A stretch of 64,000 nucleotides of DNA, from the IMG/VR virus record IMGVR_UViG_3300042559_002699, positions 1-64,000 of that record. The stretch is one strand, 5' to 3'. A model generated the notes under the pieces. That model saw nothing but the letters and a program-made list of their open reading frames with translations. It was not told the origin of the DNA and did not search any database. Made by a program: the position numbers and the translations under genes. The stretch is from a virus. Below, in pieces: positions 33,963 to 43,018 of this stretch; position 1 is the first letter of the stretch; each line of letters begins with the position of its first letter.

Positions 33963-35247
33963 GTATTGGTTCGCTTCCTTCTGTTATTCTCATATAGTTA
34001 TAGTCGACATTAAATACCTTGTGGGAATTTTTATATCCGTCATCTCTATTTGCGATTAGTTTTAGTTTATATTCTCTGTTAGCATACATAATCGGATCCT
34101 GGATAATACCAAATAATCCGTCCACAGTAGCAACTAGTCCTGAGGATTCAGCTGCTGAAGTAATTGTTAAGTCAGTGGAGTCAAAATCCCCCTGCTTAGT
34201 CTGAGTTGCTGTTAAGATTGACCATTCGTTTGACATTGCCATACCTCTTAAATCCTCTGCAATCTGTTTGATCTTCATGTAGGTGTTTTCAGAGTTTGGA
34301 TTTCTCCAGTTCTTTAGAATATTGATATAGTCAATTACAACAACTTTAAATTTAATTCCTTTTTGTTCTTCTACTTTTCTTAAGTATCTTTCAATATCCA
34401 AGCTTGAAGCTTGAGAAGTTGGAAATTCCTTAATCCAAATTTGGCCTGGAACTTTTAAATTGTCATACTGAACTGAGCTGATTTTCTTCTTAATAGTAGG
34501 GGAATCGTTGGCTGCTGTGTTATAATCACCAATTGGTATGTTTAACATATTAGCACCTATCCTCTTAGCATATTTTCTGTCGTTCATCTCGAGGGTAATA
34601 ATTGCCACATTATTTCCCATCTTAGATGCTTGAGTTGCCAAATTACCCAGCCACAGAGACTTTCCGACTTTGGGCATTCCCATAAAGACGTATAAAGACT
34701 TAGCAGAAAATCCTCCACCCAATACGGTATCGATAAATGAATAACCGGATTTAAATGTGTTATGGCTTAACTGTTTATGACTCTCAGGGTTGAAGAAATC
34801 TAGACCTTCATCAAAAGAGAAGTCTAAATTGTTTCTTTCTACGACGATATTCTTAAAGGTATTAATAACCTCTTTGATGTTCTCCGCTGTGACTGGGGTT
34901 TTTTGGATATATTGAACTGCATCGACTGCAGATTTAGTTAGGTTTTTATACTCGATGAAACACTCCGTAGTTTCCTTCAACCAATCCTCCTGGTAATCTT
35001 TTAACTGAATGTCGTAGATTGCATCTATCTCAGATAGCTCTAATTTACCTCGATTCTCAATTTTAGCAGATTCTTTAGTTTGCTCTCTAGATGGAATTTC
35101 GTTGTATTGATCCCAAAATTTCTTTGAGAGTCTAAGAATTTCCCCGAAAGAATCATTTTTAAAGAACTCAGATTTAGCATTTTCTAAATATGCAGGGGTG
35201 TTGATTATGTTTCTAAGTATTATATTTTCTGAATAGGATAATTCCAT
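33952..35247 (-). CDS. Replicative DNA helicase, T4 gp41 (DnaB-like)
   Basis: 431 residues. The N-terminal ~140 residues are helical, as in DnaB. The RecA-like domain has Walker A GMPKVGKS at 190-197, then NVAIITLEMNDRKYAKR, KVVVIDYINIL (Walker B) and SILTATQTKQGDFD (H4/arginine-finger region), with a final NRDDGY region. Hexameric 5'-3' helicase of the replication fork. Overlaps the upstream 98-residue gene by one base. Confidence 0.92.
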   Translation of the reverse strand: MELSYSENIILRNIINTPAYLENAKSEFFKNDSFGEILRLSKKFWDQYNEIPSREQTKESAKIENRGKLELSEIDAIYDIQLKDYQEDWLKETTECFIEYKNLTKSAVDAVQYIQKTPVTAENIKEVINTFKNIVVERNNLDFSFDEGLDFFNPESHKQLSHNTFKSGYSFIDTVLGGGFSAKSLYVFMGMPKVGKSLWLGNLATQASKMGNNVAIITLEMNDRKYAKRIGANMLNIPIGDYNTAANDSPTIKKKISSVQYDNLKVPGQIWIKEFPTSQASSLDIERYLRKVEEQKGIKFKVVVIDYINILKNWRNPNSENTYMKIKQIAEDLRGMAMSNEWSILTATQTKQGDFDSTDLTITSAAESSGLVATVDGLFGIIQDPIMYANREYKLKLIANRDDGYKNSHKVFNVDYNYMRITEGSEPIHVE

Positions 35248-35543
35248 TACTGATAATAGGGGTTGTTTTTAATTTTATACCATGTTTTAGAAGAAACTTT
35301 TTTAGAATCGACCTCGAGTTCTCCTGTCTCGATCATTTCGTCGATAATCTGTTTATACTTAGTGTTTTCCCAGTCAGGACCGAATGGAGCTTTCAGTGTT
35401 TGTTCTGAAAAGCTTCCATTTGGTCTACCGTCTTTTACTAGATAAACATTTAATTCATAAATCGCATCCTCTTTAGTAGGATAGTTTGGCATTGTTCGCC
35501 AAAGATTCATGAGGTACTTAAATTTAATCTTGTTCCTCTGCAT
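35247..35543 (-). CDS. Small protein between uvsX and gp41, unknown
   Basis: 98 residues from the ATG at 35543, which overlaps uvsX by 20 bp. A second ATG at 35510, 13 nt beyond the uvsX stop, would give 87 residues and is equally credible. The content (YPTKEDAIYELNVYLVKDG..., then KYKQIIDEMIETGELEV...KTWYKI) suggests a winged-helix-like fold. T4 has the small gene 40 in this place, but no similarity can be claimed. Confidence 0.65.
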   Translation of the reverse strand: MQRNKIKFKYLMNLWRTMPNYPTKEDAIYELNVYLVKDGRPNGSFSEQTLKAPFGPDWENTKYKQIIDEMIETGELEVDSKKVSSKTWYKIKNNPYYQ

Positions 35544-36717
35544 TACCTAAATTATCAAAATCTGAACCAATCTCTGCTTCCAGAGCATTTGTAATTTCCT
35601 CGTTAGTTCCCATTGTAGGAAGAAGAAAGTGCTGTTTGATAACTTTTTCGTTTAGAGATTCTAGAACTTCCTGTGTGAAAATATCTCCGCTAAATAACTG
35701 AGAAGACGTAACCGTTTTTCCTAGATGTTTAACTGCCCATCTGGTTGACGATGCATTAGGGGTGAAAACTAATTCTTTTTTACCTTCTTTATTTTTAACT
35801 TCTTCTAATTTTCCTCTTTCTATTCCACATGCTTCCCATGTAACGAAGTCTTGAAGACCAACATAAGGATTCATACCATTAGCAAATGAGATGTGAAATT
35901 TAACAGGTTCTGGAATTGTGAATCTACTCTTTTTAAGATTAGATGTTACGATAATACCAGTCTTTGTCGTGCTACCATTCTCTTTTAATTGAGCTTTAGA
36001 AAGGAAAGAAATAACAGACATTGCGAAGATTGGACCGTCACCGCCAGAAGATTCTTTTGTTGGCATAAATCCACCACCTGTATAAACGTGGTTCGTACAG
36101 ATCAAAGGAATTTTAGCTGCAGTTAAATCCAAAGTGATAACCCTAAACAACTTACGAAGTTCTTTTGCTTTAGCCCCCATGTCCGCTGCATTTTTTCCAA
36201 TCATTGCATCGTTTAGCTCTTTATCTGTACTTAACATACCCAAAGAATCTAGAATTAAAAGGATTTTTGGGGATGCACCATTCTCCTTAGCTTTCTTTAC
36301 AATTGCAAGAAGGTTAGAAACGAATGTTTGAAATTCAGTAACGGTCTTGATTGGTTGGTATCTGATTTTATCTGTGTTAATACCAAAATTGATAGCAGTT
36401 GATTTATCAATTGCACCCTCGGTATCACAATACATAACGTCATAACCTTTCTTTTGAGCTTCTCTAACAACATTTAGACAAACGAAAGATTTACCTGTTC
36501 CGGGATCTCCCATTAGACCTAAAGATCTTGTGTTAGGAATACCTCCAAATAAGGATCCTGATAGTTGAGCATTTAGTAGATAATTACCGGTAGGAATCCA
36601 GTCGTCAACTTCGCTGAATGTATTTTCTGTTAGAATAGATCCGGTTTCAAACCCGGCGATCTTAGATAATTCTTTATCTAGATCAAGAAATGAGAATTCT
36701 GATTTTTGTTTAGCCAT
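35524..36717 (-). CDS. uvsX: RecA-like recombinase, T4 UvsX
   Basis: 397 residues. Walker A GDPGTGKS at 70-77, then DVMYCDTEGAID, LLILDSLGML (Walker B) and ICTNHVYTGGGF. Strand-exchange protein for recombination-dependent replication and repair. It heads the uvsX - small gene - gp41 - small gene - gp47 - gp46 operon, close to the T4 gene content. The divergent gap to the plus-strand gene (36718-36840) should hold both promoters; TATATAAC lies about 20 nt before this ATG. Confidence 0.93.
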   Translation of the reverse strand: MAKQKSEFSFLDLDKELSKIAGFETGSILTENTFSEVDDWIPTGNYLLNAQLSGSLFGGIPNTRSLGLMGDPGTGKSFVCLNVVREAQKKGYDVMYCDTEGAIDKSTAINFGINTDKIRYQPIKTVTEFQTFVSNLLAIVKKAKENGASPKILLILDSLGMLSTDKELNDAMIGKNAADMGAKAKELRKLFRVITLDLTAAKIPLICTNHVYTGGGFMPTKESSGGDGPIFAMSVISFLSKAQLKENGSTTKTGIIVTSNLKKSRFTIPEPVKFHISFANGMNPYVGLQDFVTWEACGIERGKLEEVKNKEGKKELVFTPNASSTRWAVKHLGKTVTSSQLFSGDIFTQEVLESLNEKVIKQHFLLPTMGTNEEITNALEAEIGSDFDNLGNAEEQD

Positions 36718-36804
36718 AAACTTTTTATTTTCTTAAGTTATATAGTTTTTAAGATGGATTGTTTCTAACTACATTTAGATTTGAAGAATATAATAAAGGA
36801 AATG

Positions 36805-36813
36805 GATATATAC
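36805..36813 (+). promoter_or_regulatory. Class B promoter motif on the plus strand
   Basis: Plus-strand GATATATAC, 27 nt before the ATG at 36841. It argues for that ATG over the in-frame ATGs at 36802 and 36814, which fall inside or right against the motif. Confidence 0.4.
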
Positions 36814-36840
36814 ATGAAATTAATAAACATAAAGAAAATG

Positions 36841-38199
36841 AGCAAAAAATTTGTTTTAGAATCTTTCCAAGCTTATCTTGATTTCGAGCTAAATATAATA
36901 AAAGAAGCAAAATCTGATGAAGGAAAAACCAAATTCACACCATCAAGGGAATTTGTAATTCAATTTGTTGAAAAACTATTGGAGAAGCAAATAGAGCTAG
37001 GAAATATTTTTCGTCCTACTTATGCTAAAGATGAAAATCCTTACGAGTCTTGGCTAGCTAAGTGGAAGAAGAAAAATCCAGGTAAGGATTTCCCAACAGA
37101 TAAGGCTACTACAGATGGGGCTTATGCAGCTCCATACTTATGGGAAAAATTGTCAGAAGATCAGAAAAATTCCGTCTATGACCAGTTATCTGATTTAATG
37201 GAAGCTAGTGGATTTGAATCAGAGAAAGAAGTAAACAATACAATTAAGGGAAAAACTAGTGTAAGAACAAATCCTTTCATTTCAATAACACCTTCTTCTG
37301 TAGAGATTGAGAAAAAAGGAGAAAAAGAAGAAATAAAAAAAATTGAAATAGTTGGGTTATCTGCAGAAGAGGAGAATAAATTATTCAAAGACAATAGATG
37401 GGGTTCAGGGGAAGATTCGCAAGGAGGAAAAGTAAACCCTGATGCATTTAATGACCCAAATGTTTTAGAGGAAATTAAAAAAACTATCGATACTTTTATA
37501 AAGGAATATGCATCGAATGATAAATTAACTTTAACCTCTTTAGAAATTCAATCATCTGCTAGCAGATATAGAAATACAAATGACAACGGAGGTAAAGCAG
37601 AAAAAATATCCTGGGGTGAATTGTCCTACAATAGAGCAAATACCATAATAGATCTTTTTAGAGAATCTGCAGCTGAAAATAATTTATCAGAAGAGAAAAA
37701 GAAAATAATACAATCCAAAATAATTATCAATTCCAAAGGATCTAATGGGGACGGAACAAGTGGACCAAATCCACCAACCCCTCTTAAATTTGGATATTAT
37801 GACGAAAAGGGAAACTTCATTTTAAACAATGGAACTTTTGGGAAAGGAAAAGACGAGGAAATGAATAGAAAGACGATTGTTATAGCAGAACTTGGTGAGG
37901 GGGGAAAACCAAATGGAAAATATACAACAGCAGAAATTGCCCCTCTAGGAGGACCAAATGAATACACACAATTTAGGTATGTCAATTTTATTATAAAAGC
38001 TGAATCTGTAATAACTGATACAGAAATTAAAGTAATAGATCCGAAAGTTAAATCTTCAGTTAATTATGTTCCCGCTGTAGGATTTCCAAAGAAATCCAAA
38101 TCAGAAGGAGGAGGAAAAATTAAGATAAAATTCCCAGGAATTAGACAAAAAGGCGGTCCAGGAGTAGGACAGAAACCTTTTATATGTAACGAATTTTAA
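36841..38199 (+). CDS. Putative virion/internal protein with OmpA-like domain and targeting-type leader
   Basis: 452 residues from the ATG at 36841; in-frame TTG 36781, ATG 36802 and ATG 36814 would add up to 20 residues. The start SKKFVLESFQAYLD resembles the short F-x-x-F/E leaders of other proteins here. About residues 215-300 contain TLTSLEIQSSASRYRNTN...LSYNRANTIIDLF, which reads like the OmpA C-terminal fold (strand, then LS..RA..v). The rest is Lys/Glu/Gly-rich, ending in a Gly-rich tail. One of only three plus-strand genes. The OmpA link suggests peptidoglycan contact; function not shown. Confidence 0.6.
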   Translation, partial: SKKFVLESFQAYLDFELNIIKEAKSDEGKTKFTPSREFVIQFVEKLLEKQIELGNIFRPTYAKDENPYESWLAKWKKKNPGKDFPTDKATTDGAYAAPYLWEKLSEDQKNSVYDQLSDLMEASGFESEKEVNNTIKGKTSVRTNPFISITPSSVEIEKKGEKEEIKKIEIVGLSAEEENKLFKDNRWGSGEDSQGGKVNPDAFNDPNVLEEIKKTIDTFIKEYASNDKLTLTSLEIQSSASRYRNTNDNGGKAEKISWGELSYNRANTIIDLFRESAAENNLSEEKKKIIQSKIIINSKGSNGDGTSGPNPPTPLKFGYYDEKGNFILNNGTFGKGKDEEMNRKTIVIAELGEGGKPNGKYTTAEIAPLGGPNEYTQFRYVNFIIKAESVITDTEIKVIDPKVKSSVNYVPAVGFPKKSKSEGGGKIKIKFPGIRQKGGPGVGQKPFICNEF

Positions 38200-38206
38200 A
38201 ACACAC

Positions 38207-38238
38207 AAAAAAGTCTTAAATAAATTTAAGACTTTTTT
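38207..38238. terminator. Bidirectional rho-independent terminator
   Basis: A perfect 14-bp stem (38207-38220 with 38225-38238), 4-base loop, A-run on the left and T-run on the right, so it works in both directions. It lies between the converging OmpA-like gene and CAP gene. Confidence 0.88.
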
Positions 38239-38245
38239 TATTGGA

Positions 38246-38773
38246 TTAACTACCGAATGTGATGACGCAAAATAATCTAATTTTAACATCGCTACCTTCT
38301 ATTATTTCTTCCCTGAATATAGAAATTCCAACTTTATGAGCGTTAGGGTTTAACATTATTTCATCGTGGCTTGAACAAGATTTATAAGAATCAATAATGT
38401 ATTTTTCTACCTCCTTATAAGAGTATTTTTGTTTAACGAGGCTTAAACTTCCGAAGTTTTTAGTACCCATTGTTATCTCGGTTCCACCTATTGGAGCTTC
38501 TAGATCAGAAAATTCTTTAATTCTATCTTCAGCTTGAGGAATCTCTTTGAACCCAGGAAGATCTGTATATTGGTAATGGGTTACACTATCAATTAAGGAT
38601 TCGTATTTAACTTGGTATTCAGCAGCTTTGTTTAATCCTGTATCTATAGTTAAAGGTTTAAGATTGTTAGCAACTCTATATTCATTTAGAAGCTGAATCA
38701 CTTTAATTTCTCTAGCACTTTGAGACTTTAAGATTGTAGGAATTAGGATAAGGATTAAAGCTAATTTTTTCAT
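38246..38773 (-). CDS. Secreted CAP (SCP/PR1-like) domain protein
   Basis: 175 residues. Residues 1-19 are a signal peptide (KKLALILILIPTILKSQS) with a Bacteroidota-type cleavage region. The rest is a CAP domain: IKVIQLLNEYRVANNLKPLTID, LNKAAEYQ, VTHYQY, and later CSSHDEIMLNPNAHKVGISIF, which holds the family's helix-then-H-x-x-hydrophobic strand. The tail ends FCVITFGS. CAP proteins act outside the cytoplasm; their role in phages is not settled. Own class A promoter 23 nt upstream. Confidence 0.82.
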   Translation of the reverse strand: MKKLALILILIPTILKSQSAREIKVIQLLNEYRVANNLKPLTIDTGLNKAAEYQVKYESLIDSVTHYQYTDLPGFKEIPQAEDRIKEFSDLEAPIGGTEITMGTKNFGSLSLVKQKYSYKEVEKYIIDSYKSCSSHDEIMLNPNAHKVGISIFREEIIEGSDVKIRLFCVITFGS

Positions 38774-38796
38774 GATGTATGATTGTTATTCATATA

Positions 38797-38806
38797 AATA
38801 TACGGT
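38797..38806 (-). promoter_or_regulatory. Class A promoter-like motif before the CAP gene
   Basis: Exact minus-strand ACCGTATATT, 23 nt before the ATG. Confidence 0.5.
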
Positions 38807-38813
38807 CCCAGTA

Positions 38814-39254
38814 CTAAAAATTGTATTCGGAACGAAAATAAATTGCAGAATATTTATTTTTTGGACCAATAAAATAAACTACAACATAATATCCAATATC
38901 ATCATAGGTTATCTTTACATTGATTTCACCCCCGCACGAATTCACTGCATAGAGGGATTTTAAATAGAAATTTTCATCATAGATATCAGTCTCTTTGATT
39001 GTGAATTTATTAACTATATTCACCTTAGTTTTTGAAAATATAAAAGTAGAATCAGTTATATTAACATGGTAGTGGTCATACTCCCAAGTTGTCTTCTTAG
39101 AAGGTTTCCTGATAGTTTCACTTTCCAGATCCTTTTCAAATTGTCTTCTATTTCTAAATTCATATTTGTAAACAGAATCAGCTTCTAGATTTTGCCCATT
39201 TAATTCACTCATTCCGAAAAGGAGAAGAACCCCCGCAATAAATTTTAATTTCAT
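38814..39254 (-). CDS. Small secreted protein, unknown
   Basis: 146 residues with a clear signal peptide (KLKFIAGVLLLFGMSELNG, then QNLEAD, the Gln after the cut being typical of Bacteroidota). The mature part is a mixed beta protein with YHVNITDSTFIFSK and one CGG. No family recognised. It shares the class A promoter type and secretion signal with the next gene (CAP), suggesting a joint role at the host envelope. Confidence 0.7.
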   Translation of the reverse strand: MKLKFIAGVLLLFGMSELNGQNLEADSVYKYEFRNRRQFEKDLESETIRKPSKKTTWEYDHYHVNITDSTFIFSKTKVNIVNKFTIKETDIYDENFYLKSLYAVNSCGGEINVKITYDDIGYYVVVYFIGPKNKYSAIYFRSEYNF

Positions 39255-39272
39255 GATTTATATCTTTACCTT

Positions 39273-39282
39273 AATATACGGT
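39273..39282 (-). promoter_or_regulatory. Class A promoter-like motif before the small secreted protein
   Basis: Exact minus-strand ACCGTATATT, 18 nt before the ATG; it touches the stop codon of the gene upstream. Confidence 0.5.
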
Positions 39283-39488
39283 TAGATATCTGATAGATTA
39301 GGATTCTTTCCTATACTTTTTAGATAATTCATAGAAGCTTGTCCCTGCCAATCCATCACATCAAAAGATTTAGGTTCACCCCAAACCTGTCCTTGTTCTG
39401 GTCTGATAGATGGGTCTACTCCTGCTACTTTATTCATAGCATCTAGTTTTCTTTTGATAGCTTCTAGGTATTCTTGATTTGGGATCAT
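39282..39488 (-). CDS. Small protein, unknown
   Basis: 68 residues (IPNQEYLEAIKRKLDAMNK... ending NPNLSDI). Soluble, helical start, no family recognised. The 147-bp gap between it and the next gene upstream (39489-39635) shows no terminator or ORF, only a weak TAAATAG just before this ATG. Confidence 0.55.
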   Translation of the reverse strand: MIPNQEYLEAIKRKLDAMNKVAGVDPSIRPEQGQVWGEPKSFDVMDWQGQASMNYLKSIGKNPNLSDI

Positions 39489-39635
39489 AGTCTATTTATC
39501 TATCTGAGATTTGGGGTTTGGATTTACCCGAGGATAACTGAGATTAGGTGGGCCTATATAGATTCTTCTCCTGGGAATATAAGTAATTCTTTTAGATGGT
39601 TTTCGGAGAAAAAGTTTCTTTCGGAGGAAAAAAAT

Positions 39636-40328
39636 TTAAGATTTGTATTTCTTTGCTAAATATGCAGAAATATCATCTATATTTTTCTTCTTCTTTAATG
39701 CAGCTGCTTCATCCTTAGTAGGACCAGTGGTACCTGCAGCTCTGGAACCTTTTACAGAATTTAGATCTGTAGTTCCTGCTATAATATCCCCTCTTTTTTT
39801 ATTTCTGATATTTTGCTCTGCTTGTTTTTCGATGCCAGCTCTAACCTTATCTATAATAGCTTTTACTGCATCTTCGTAAGATTTAGTAGCATCGGATGCC
39901 TGATATGCTGAATTAACAGAAGCTTTAATCCCTTCGGATTTTTTTTCAATCTCAGATACTTCTTTCTCAAATTCCTTTAATTTTAAAAGAAGATCTAGAG
40001 TTGCTTTATCTTTTACGGTATTAACCAAATATCCAAGATCTTTATATGCAGAAGTGTCTCCTCTGTATTTAGAAACAGATACAGTTTCTAGTTTTGGTAT
40101 TTCTGTTTGAATAATGGACTTTATCTTGTCATTAAGAGGTAAGATGGAAGAATCTATAAAAGATGTATATTTAGAAGAATCCTGTGGATATGCAACTTTG
40201 ATATTTTCAATTTCATTGTAAACATTCATCAGCCTTGTCCCTATTGCGTCTGCTATGGTTATTAAATCCATAGAAGATGGTGGCATATACTGATCTTTCT
40301 CTGTTATATGATATACGTTTTTCCCCAT
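39636..40328 (-). CDS. Coiled-coil protein, unknown, of the 36.8-43 kb virion-like cluster
   Basis: 230 residues, mostly helical with Lys/Glu/Ser/Ala-rich coiled coil (LLLKLKEFEKEVSEIEKKSEGI) and a basic C-terminal tail (DISAYLAKKYKS). It follows the 177-residue gene by 4 bp. Size, composition and place suggest a virion internal or scaffold-like protein, but no homology is apparent. Confidence 0.55.
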   Translation of the reverse strand: MGKNVYHITEKDQYMPPSSMDLITIADAIGTRLMNVYNEIENIKVAYPQDSSKYTSFIDSSILPLNDKIKSIIQTEIPKLETVSVSKYRGDTSAYKDLGYLVNTVKDKATLDLLLKLKEFEKEVSEIEKKSEGIKASVNSAYQASDATKSYEDAVKAIIDKVRAGIEKQAEQNIRNKKRGDIIAGTTDLNSVKGSRAAGTTGPTKDEAAALKKKKNIDDISAYLAKKYKS

Positions 40329-40332
40329 TTTT

Positions 40333-40866
40333 TTATTCGAGACTTAATGCTTTAGTACCTGATATGATACTATTTAAAATTGTTATTGATTTTTTCTGCT
40401 CTTCTGGATTGAAAGTTTTGAAAATCGCATCATGTGCATTCTTTAACAATTTAGCTGCTGTAGGAAGCTGAGATGTTTCCTGTTCGTAACTATATTGTCC
40501 TAGATGTCCAAATTCTCCTTTTGAAGGGAGGATCTCAGGAGAGGAAACTTTATTTTGAAATTCAGATACTGTGTCTATTATTTTTTTCCACTTTTCAGTT
40601 GGATCCGTAATTTTTACTATATCTGAAGTGTATTTTTTCCATTGGTCTGGCTTCATGAATCCAGGTTTTTGAGCGAAGAAAAATCCATATAGGCCAAAAA
40701 TTTCAGAAAGCTTATATGCTATGCTTCTGTAGGATTCTTCCTTACCTTTTTTAACCGGACTTGGAACTACGTCTTCGTTAACAGAAAAAGTCCCACTCAG
40801 GGGACTCTTTTCTGTTTCCATTAAATGGAAAGATTTAAAATCTTGTATGTTTAGAAGTCTTCCCAT
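40333..40866 (-). CDS. Unknown protein with F-x-x-F leader
   Basis: 177 residues. The start GRLLNIQDFKSFHLMETE resembles the short N-terminal targeting tags of T4 internal head proteins (F-rich, ending in acidic residues). The body is helical (YRSIAYKLSEIFGLYGFFFAQKPGF, WKKIIDTVSEFQNK). It lies between two cluster genes with 4- and 7-bp gaps, so it is co-transcribed. No family recognised. Confidence 0.55.
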   Translation of the reverse strand: MGRLLNIQDFKSFHLMETEKSPLSGTFSVNEDVVPSPVKKGKEESYRSIAYKLSEIFGLYGFFFAQKPGFMKPDQWKKYTSDIVKITDPTEKWKKIIDTVSEFQNKVSSPEILPSKGEFGHLGQYSYEQETSQLPTAAKLLKNAHDAIFKTFNPEEQKKSITILNSIISGTKALSLE

Positions 40867-40873
40867 CGAGGTT

Positions 40874-42982
40874 TTATTTTCCTAACAATTTAAGAATTTC
40901 CTCTTTAATAAGATCTCCTTTAACTGACATAGTTTTGGTTCCTACGCTTTCAACGTCTTCTCTTAGATCTTCTCCTTCGTCCATTTTATATAACTTCTTA
41001 AATCTTTCAATTGCAGAAGTTCCATCCTTCATTTTCTTACCAGATAGAGCTTTAACAATAGTTAAAACATAAGCAAGATCAGATTCTTTTACAAACCCAT
41101 CAAGAGCGTCTACTACTCCTTTAACTCCGTTTCTTCTATCTTTAAGAGCGTCTATGGAAGTTCCTAATACAGCTGCCGGTATTCCTGCAATTCCTAGAAA
41201 TGCTGCATACTTAGCTGCTGGAAGTATAGTATTAATAAAGGAAGATAGTCCTGAAGTTTCCCCTAATATATCTTCATCTGTCAAGGTTCCTTCTTCTTTA
41301 GCTTTACCTTTAGTTTCTGTATAAACTTCTTTTAGAAGATCCGCTAATATCTTATAAGACCATGGTCCTCTTACAGCTTTTGCATCATTTAATTTAGTTT
41401 GTTTTTTTGACTCACCTCTAGTGTCGTAAAGTCCTATTAAAGTATCTTCCCCTACAATCCCGTCCACGTTGAATCTATTAAGTTTTTGGAATTCCTTAAC
41501 TCTTGCTACAGTATCATCTGTGTATTTCTTTTCGTCTTCTTTTTGACCTACTATTCTATTGATCGCAACAACAACGTTACCAGTGTCTCCTTTCTTGTAT
41601 AGAAATTTTCCTCCGCTTTTACTTCCCCCACTTTTACTTCCTCCACCTGAAGTATTTTTAGAAGCAGATTTAGTTGCTGCTTCAACGTTAAATCCTTCGT
41701 TAATTCCTGCAAATCCTTCAAAAGTAAGTATTCTAGATTCTTTGATTTCTTCATTTTTCTTTAGCTCTGCAAAAAGTTCACCTGTAATATCAGAAGAATC
41801 TGAATCTTTAAGTCCGTAACCATCTTTTAGAATTTTTACCATTGATGCAGTAGCTGGACCAAATTTACCAGACGTTCCCATATTTTTGAATTGAGAAAGA
41901 CCTGAAATTCCTTTAACGTCCTTAAATTTGTCCATTACAAGCTTTTGGAATTCCATAACTTTAGGATTAGCTTCACCAGCTTTATCTTTATCGTATTTGA
42001 CGAAGGATGCTGCTTTTTCTTTTTGTAAAGCTTCTTCTTTTTTACCGAGATAAACAACTTCTTTATCTTTAGCTTCATCAACTAAACCTAATGCTTGAAC
42101 TAGGATTGCTGCTGCTTCTTTATTAGTAGTATCTTGCTTAAGCATTTTTTCTGCTGCTTGATCTGCTTCAGTTGGTATTTCTGCAAGTCTTGCCGCCGCT
42201 TTTTTGATATCGTCTTTACTAATTTCGCTATTCTTCTTCGCTAAAAGAGCTCCCATATCTGCTGAGATTTTAGTTACTTCGCTTTGAAGTCTCTTAACAT
42301 CAGCTTCCATTCCTGGAGTTTGTAAAAGGGATGCAAGCTTAGCATTAACTAGAGTTATCTGTTTAGAGATATCCCCGATCATTCCTTTTTTTCCTTCTAG
42401 AATTCCTTCGAAAATAAAATCAGATCCTTCATAGGAATTAGATTCATTTGCTAGTTTAGTTAAAGCTCCCTTAAGAGTATTAGCCTTAGATGAATCTTGA
42501 ATCCCTTTCAAGTAAGCATCAAGGCGGGCATTAACAAAATCGTTAATGTGTTTAAGCTCTTCTGGCTTGTCTTTATACTGATCAATCATTTTGCTAAGAG
42601 CTTCAGTTGCTTTTGTTCCTGCAGCAACCCAAGCATCTACTGCTTCTTTTGCTCCTTCTAAAGTGTTATCTGCTGAAGCAGCTTTAACTTTTTCCATGAT
42701 CTTTACCAGAGCTGCTGGTTTTTCTGTCGCTCCTACAGCTTTTACAGATGCAATGTCAGCATCTATATTCTGATCATAAGGTTTACTAGGAAATGATAAT
42801 TCTGAACTGTAAGAATTTAAAGCTGTGGTTATGATAAGACCTAACGTCTTGTCATAAAGTTTACTAGCCTCTGTTGCAGCTGGTGCTCCTGCTGCTGCCG
42901 GAGCTGCTTCTGCTTTTGGAGCTGCTGCAGCTTCTGCTTCGTAAATGAAGTTGAATGTGGAGAAGTCGTATACTTTTCTCAT
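40874..42982 (-). CDS. Large Ala/Lys-rich protein with peptidoglycan-binding domains
   Basis: 702 residues. The start RKVYDFSTFNFIYEAEAAA is leader-like, followed by an Ala/Pro linker. Residues ~40-330 are long helices rich in Ala, Lys and Glu. Two PG_binding_1-like regions follow: a weak one (VMEFQKLVMD...GKFGPATASMV) and a clear one at about 465-530 (KKGDTGNVVVAINRIV, DDTVARVKEFQKLNRFNVDGIVGEDTLIGLYDTRG), joined by a Gly/Ser/Lys linker. A hydrophobic segment (PAAKYAAFLGIAGIPAAVLG) lies near 600. This fits a virion protein that touches cell wall during entry. No catalytic lysozyme motif is visible. Confidence 0.7.
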   Translation of the reverse strand: MRKVYDFSTFNFIYEAEAAAAPKAEAAPAAAGAPAATEASKLYDKTLGLIITTALNSYSSELSFPSKPYDQNIDADIASVKAVGATEKPAALVKIMEKVKAASADNTLEGAKEAVDAWVAAGTKATEALSKMIDQYKDKPEELKHINDFVNARLDAYLKGIQDSSKANTLKGALTKLANESNSYEGSDFIFEGILEGKKGMIGDISKQITLVNAKLASLLQTPGMEADVKRLQSEVTKISADMGALLAKKNSEISKDDIKKAAARLAEIPTEADQAAEKMLKQDTTNKEAAAILVQALGLVDEAKDKEVVYLGKKEEALQKEKAASFVKYDKDKAGEANPKVMEFQKLVMDKFKDVKGISGLSQFKNMGTSGKFGPATASMVKILKDGYGLKDSDSSDITGELFAELKKNEEIKESRILTFEGFAGINEGFNVEAATKSASKNTSGGGSKSGGSKSGGKFLYKKGDTGNVVVAINRIVGQKEDEKKYTDDTVARVKEFQKLNRFNVDGIVGEDTLIGLYDTRGESKKQTKLNDAKAVRGPWSYKILADLLKEVYTETKGKAKEEGTLTDEDILGETSGLSSFINTILPAAKYAAFLGIAGIPAAVLGTSIDALKDRRNGVKGVVDALDGFVKESDLAYVLTIVKALSGKKMKDGTSAIERFKKLYKMDEGEDLREDVESVGTKTMSVKGDLIKEEILKLLGK

Positions 42983-43006
42983 GTTGATTTTATTTTTATA
43001 TTTTTA

Positions 43007-43015
43007 CTATATATC
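43007..43015 (-). promoter_or_regulatory. Class B promoter motif before the peptidoglycan-binding gene
   Basis: Minus-strand GATATATAG, 24 nt before the ATG; a second copy lies 4 nt further upstream. Confidence 0.42.
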
Positions 43016-43018
43016 TTC

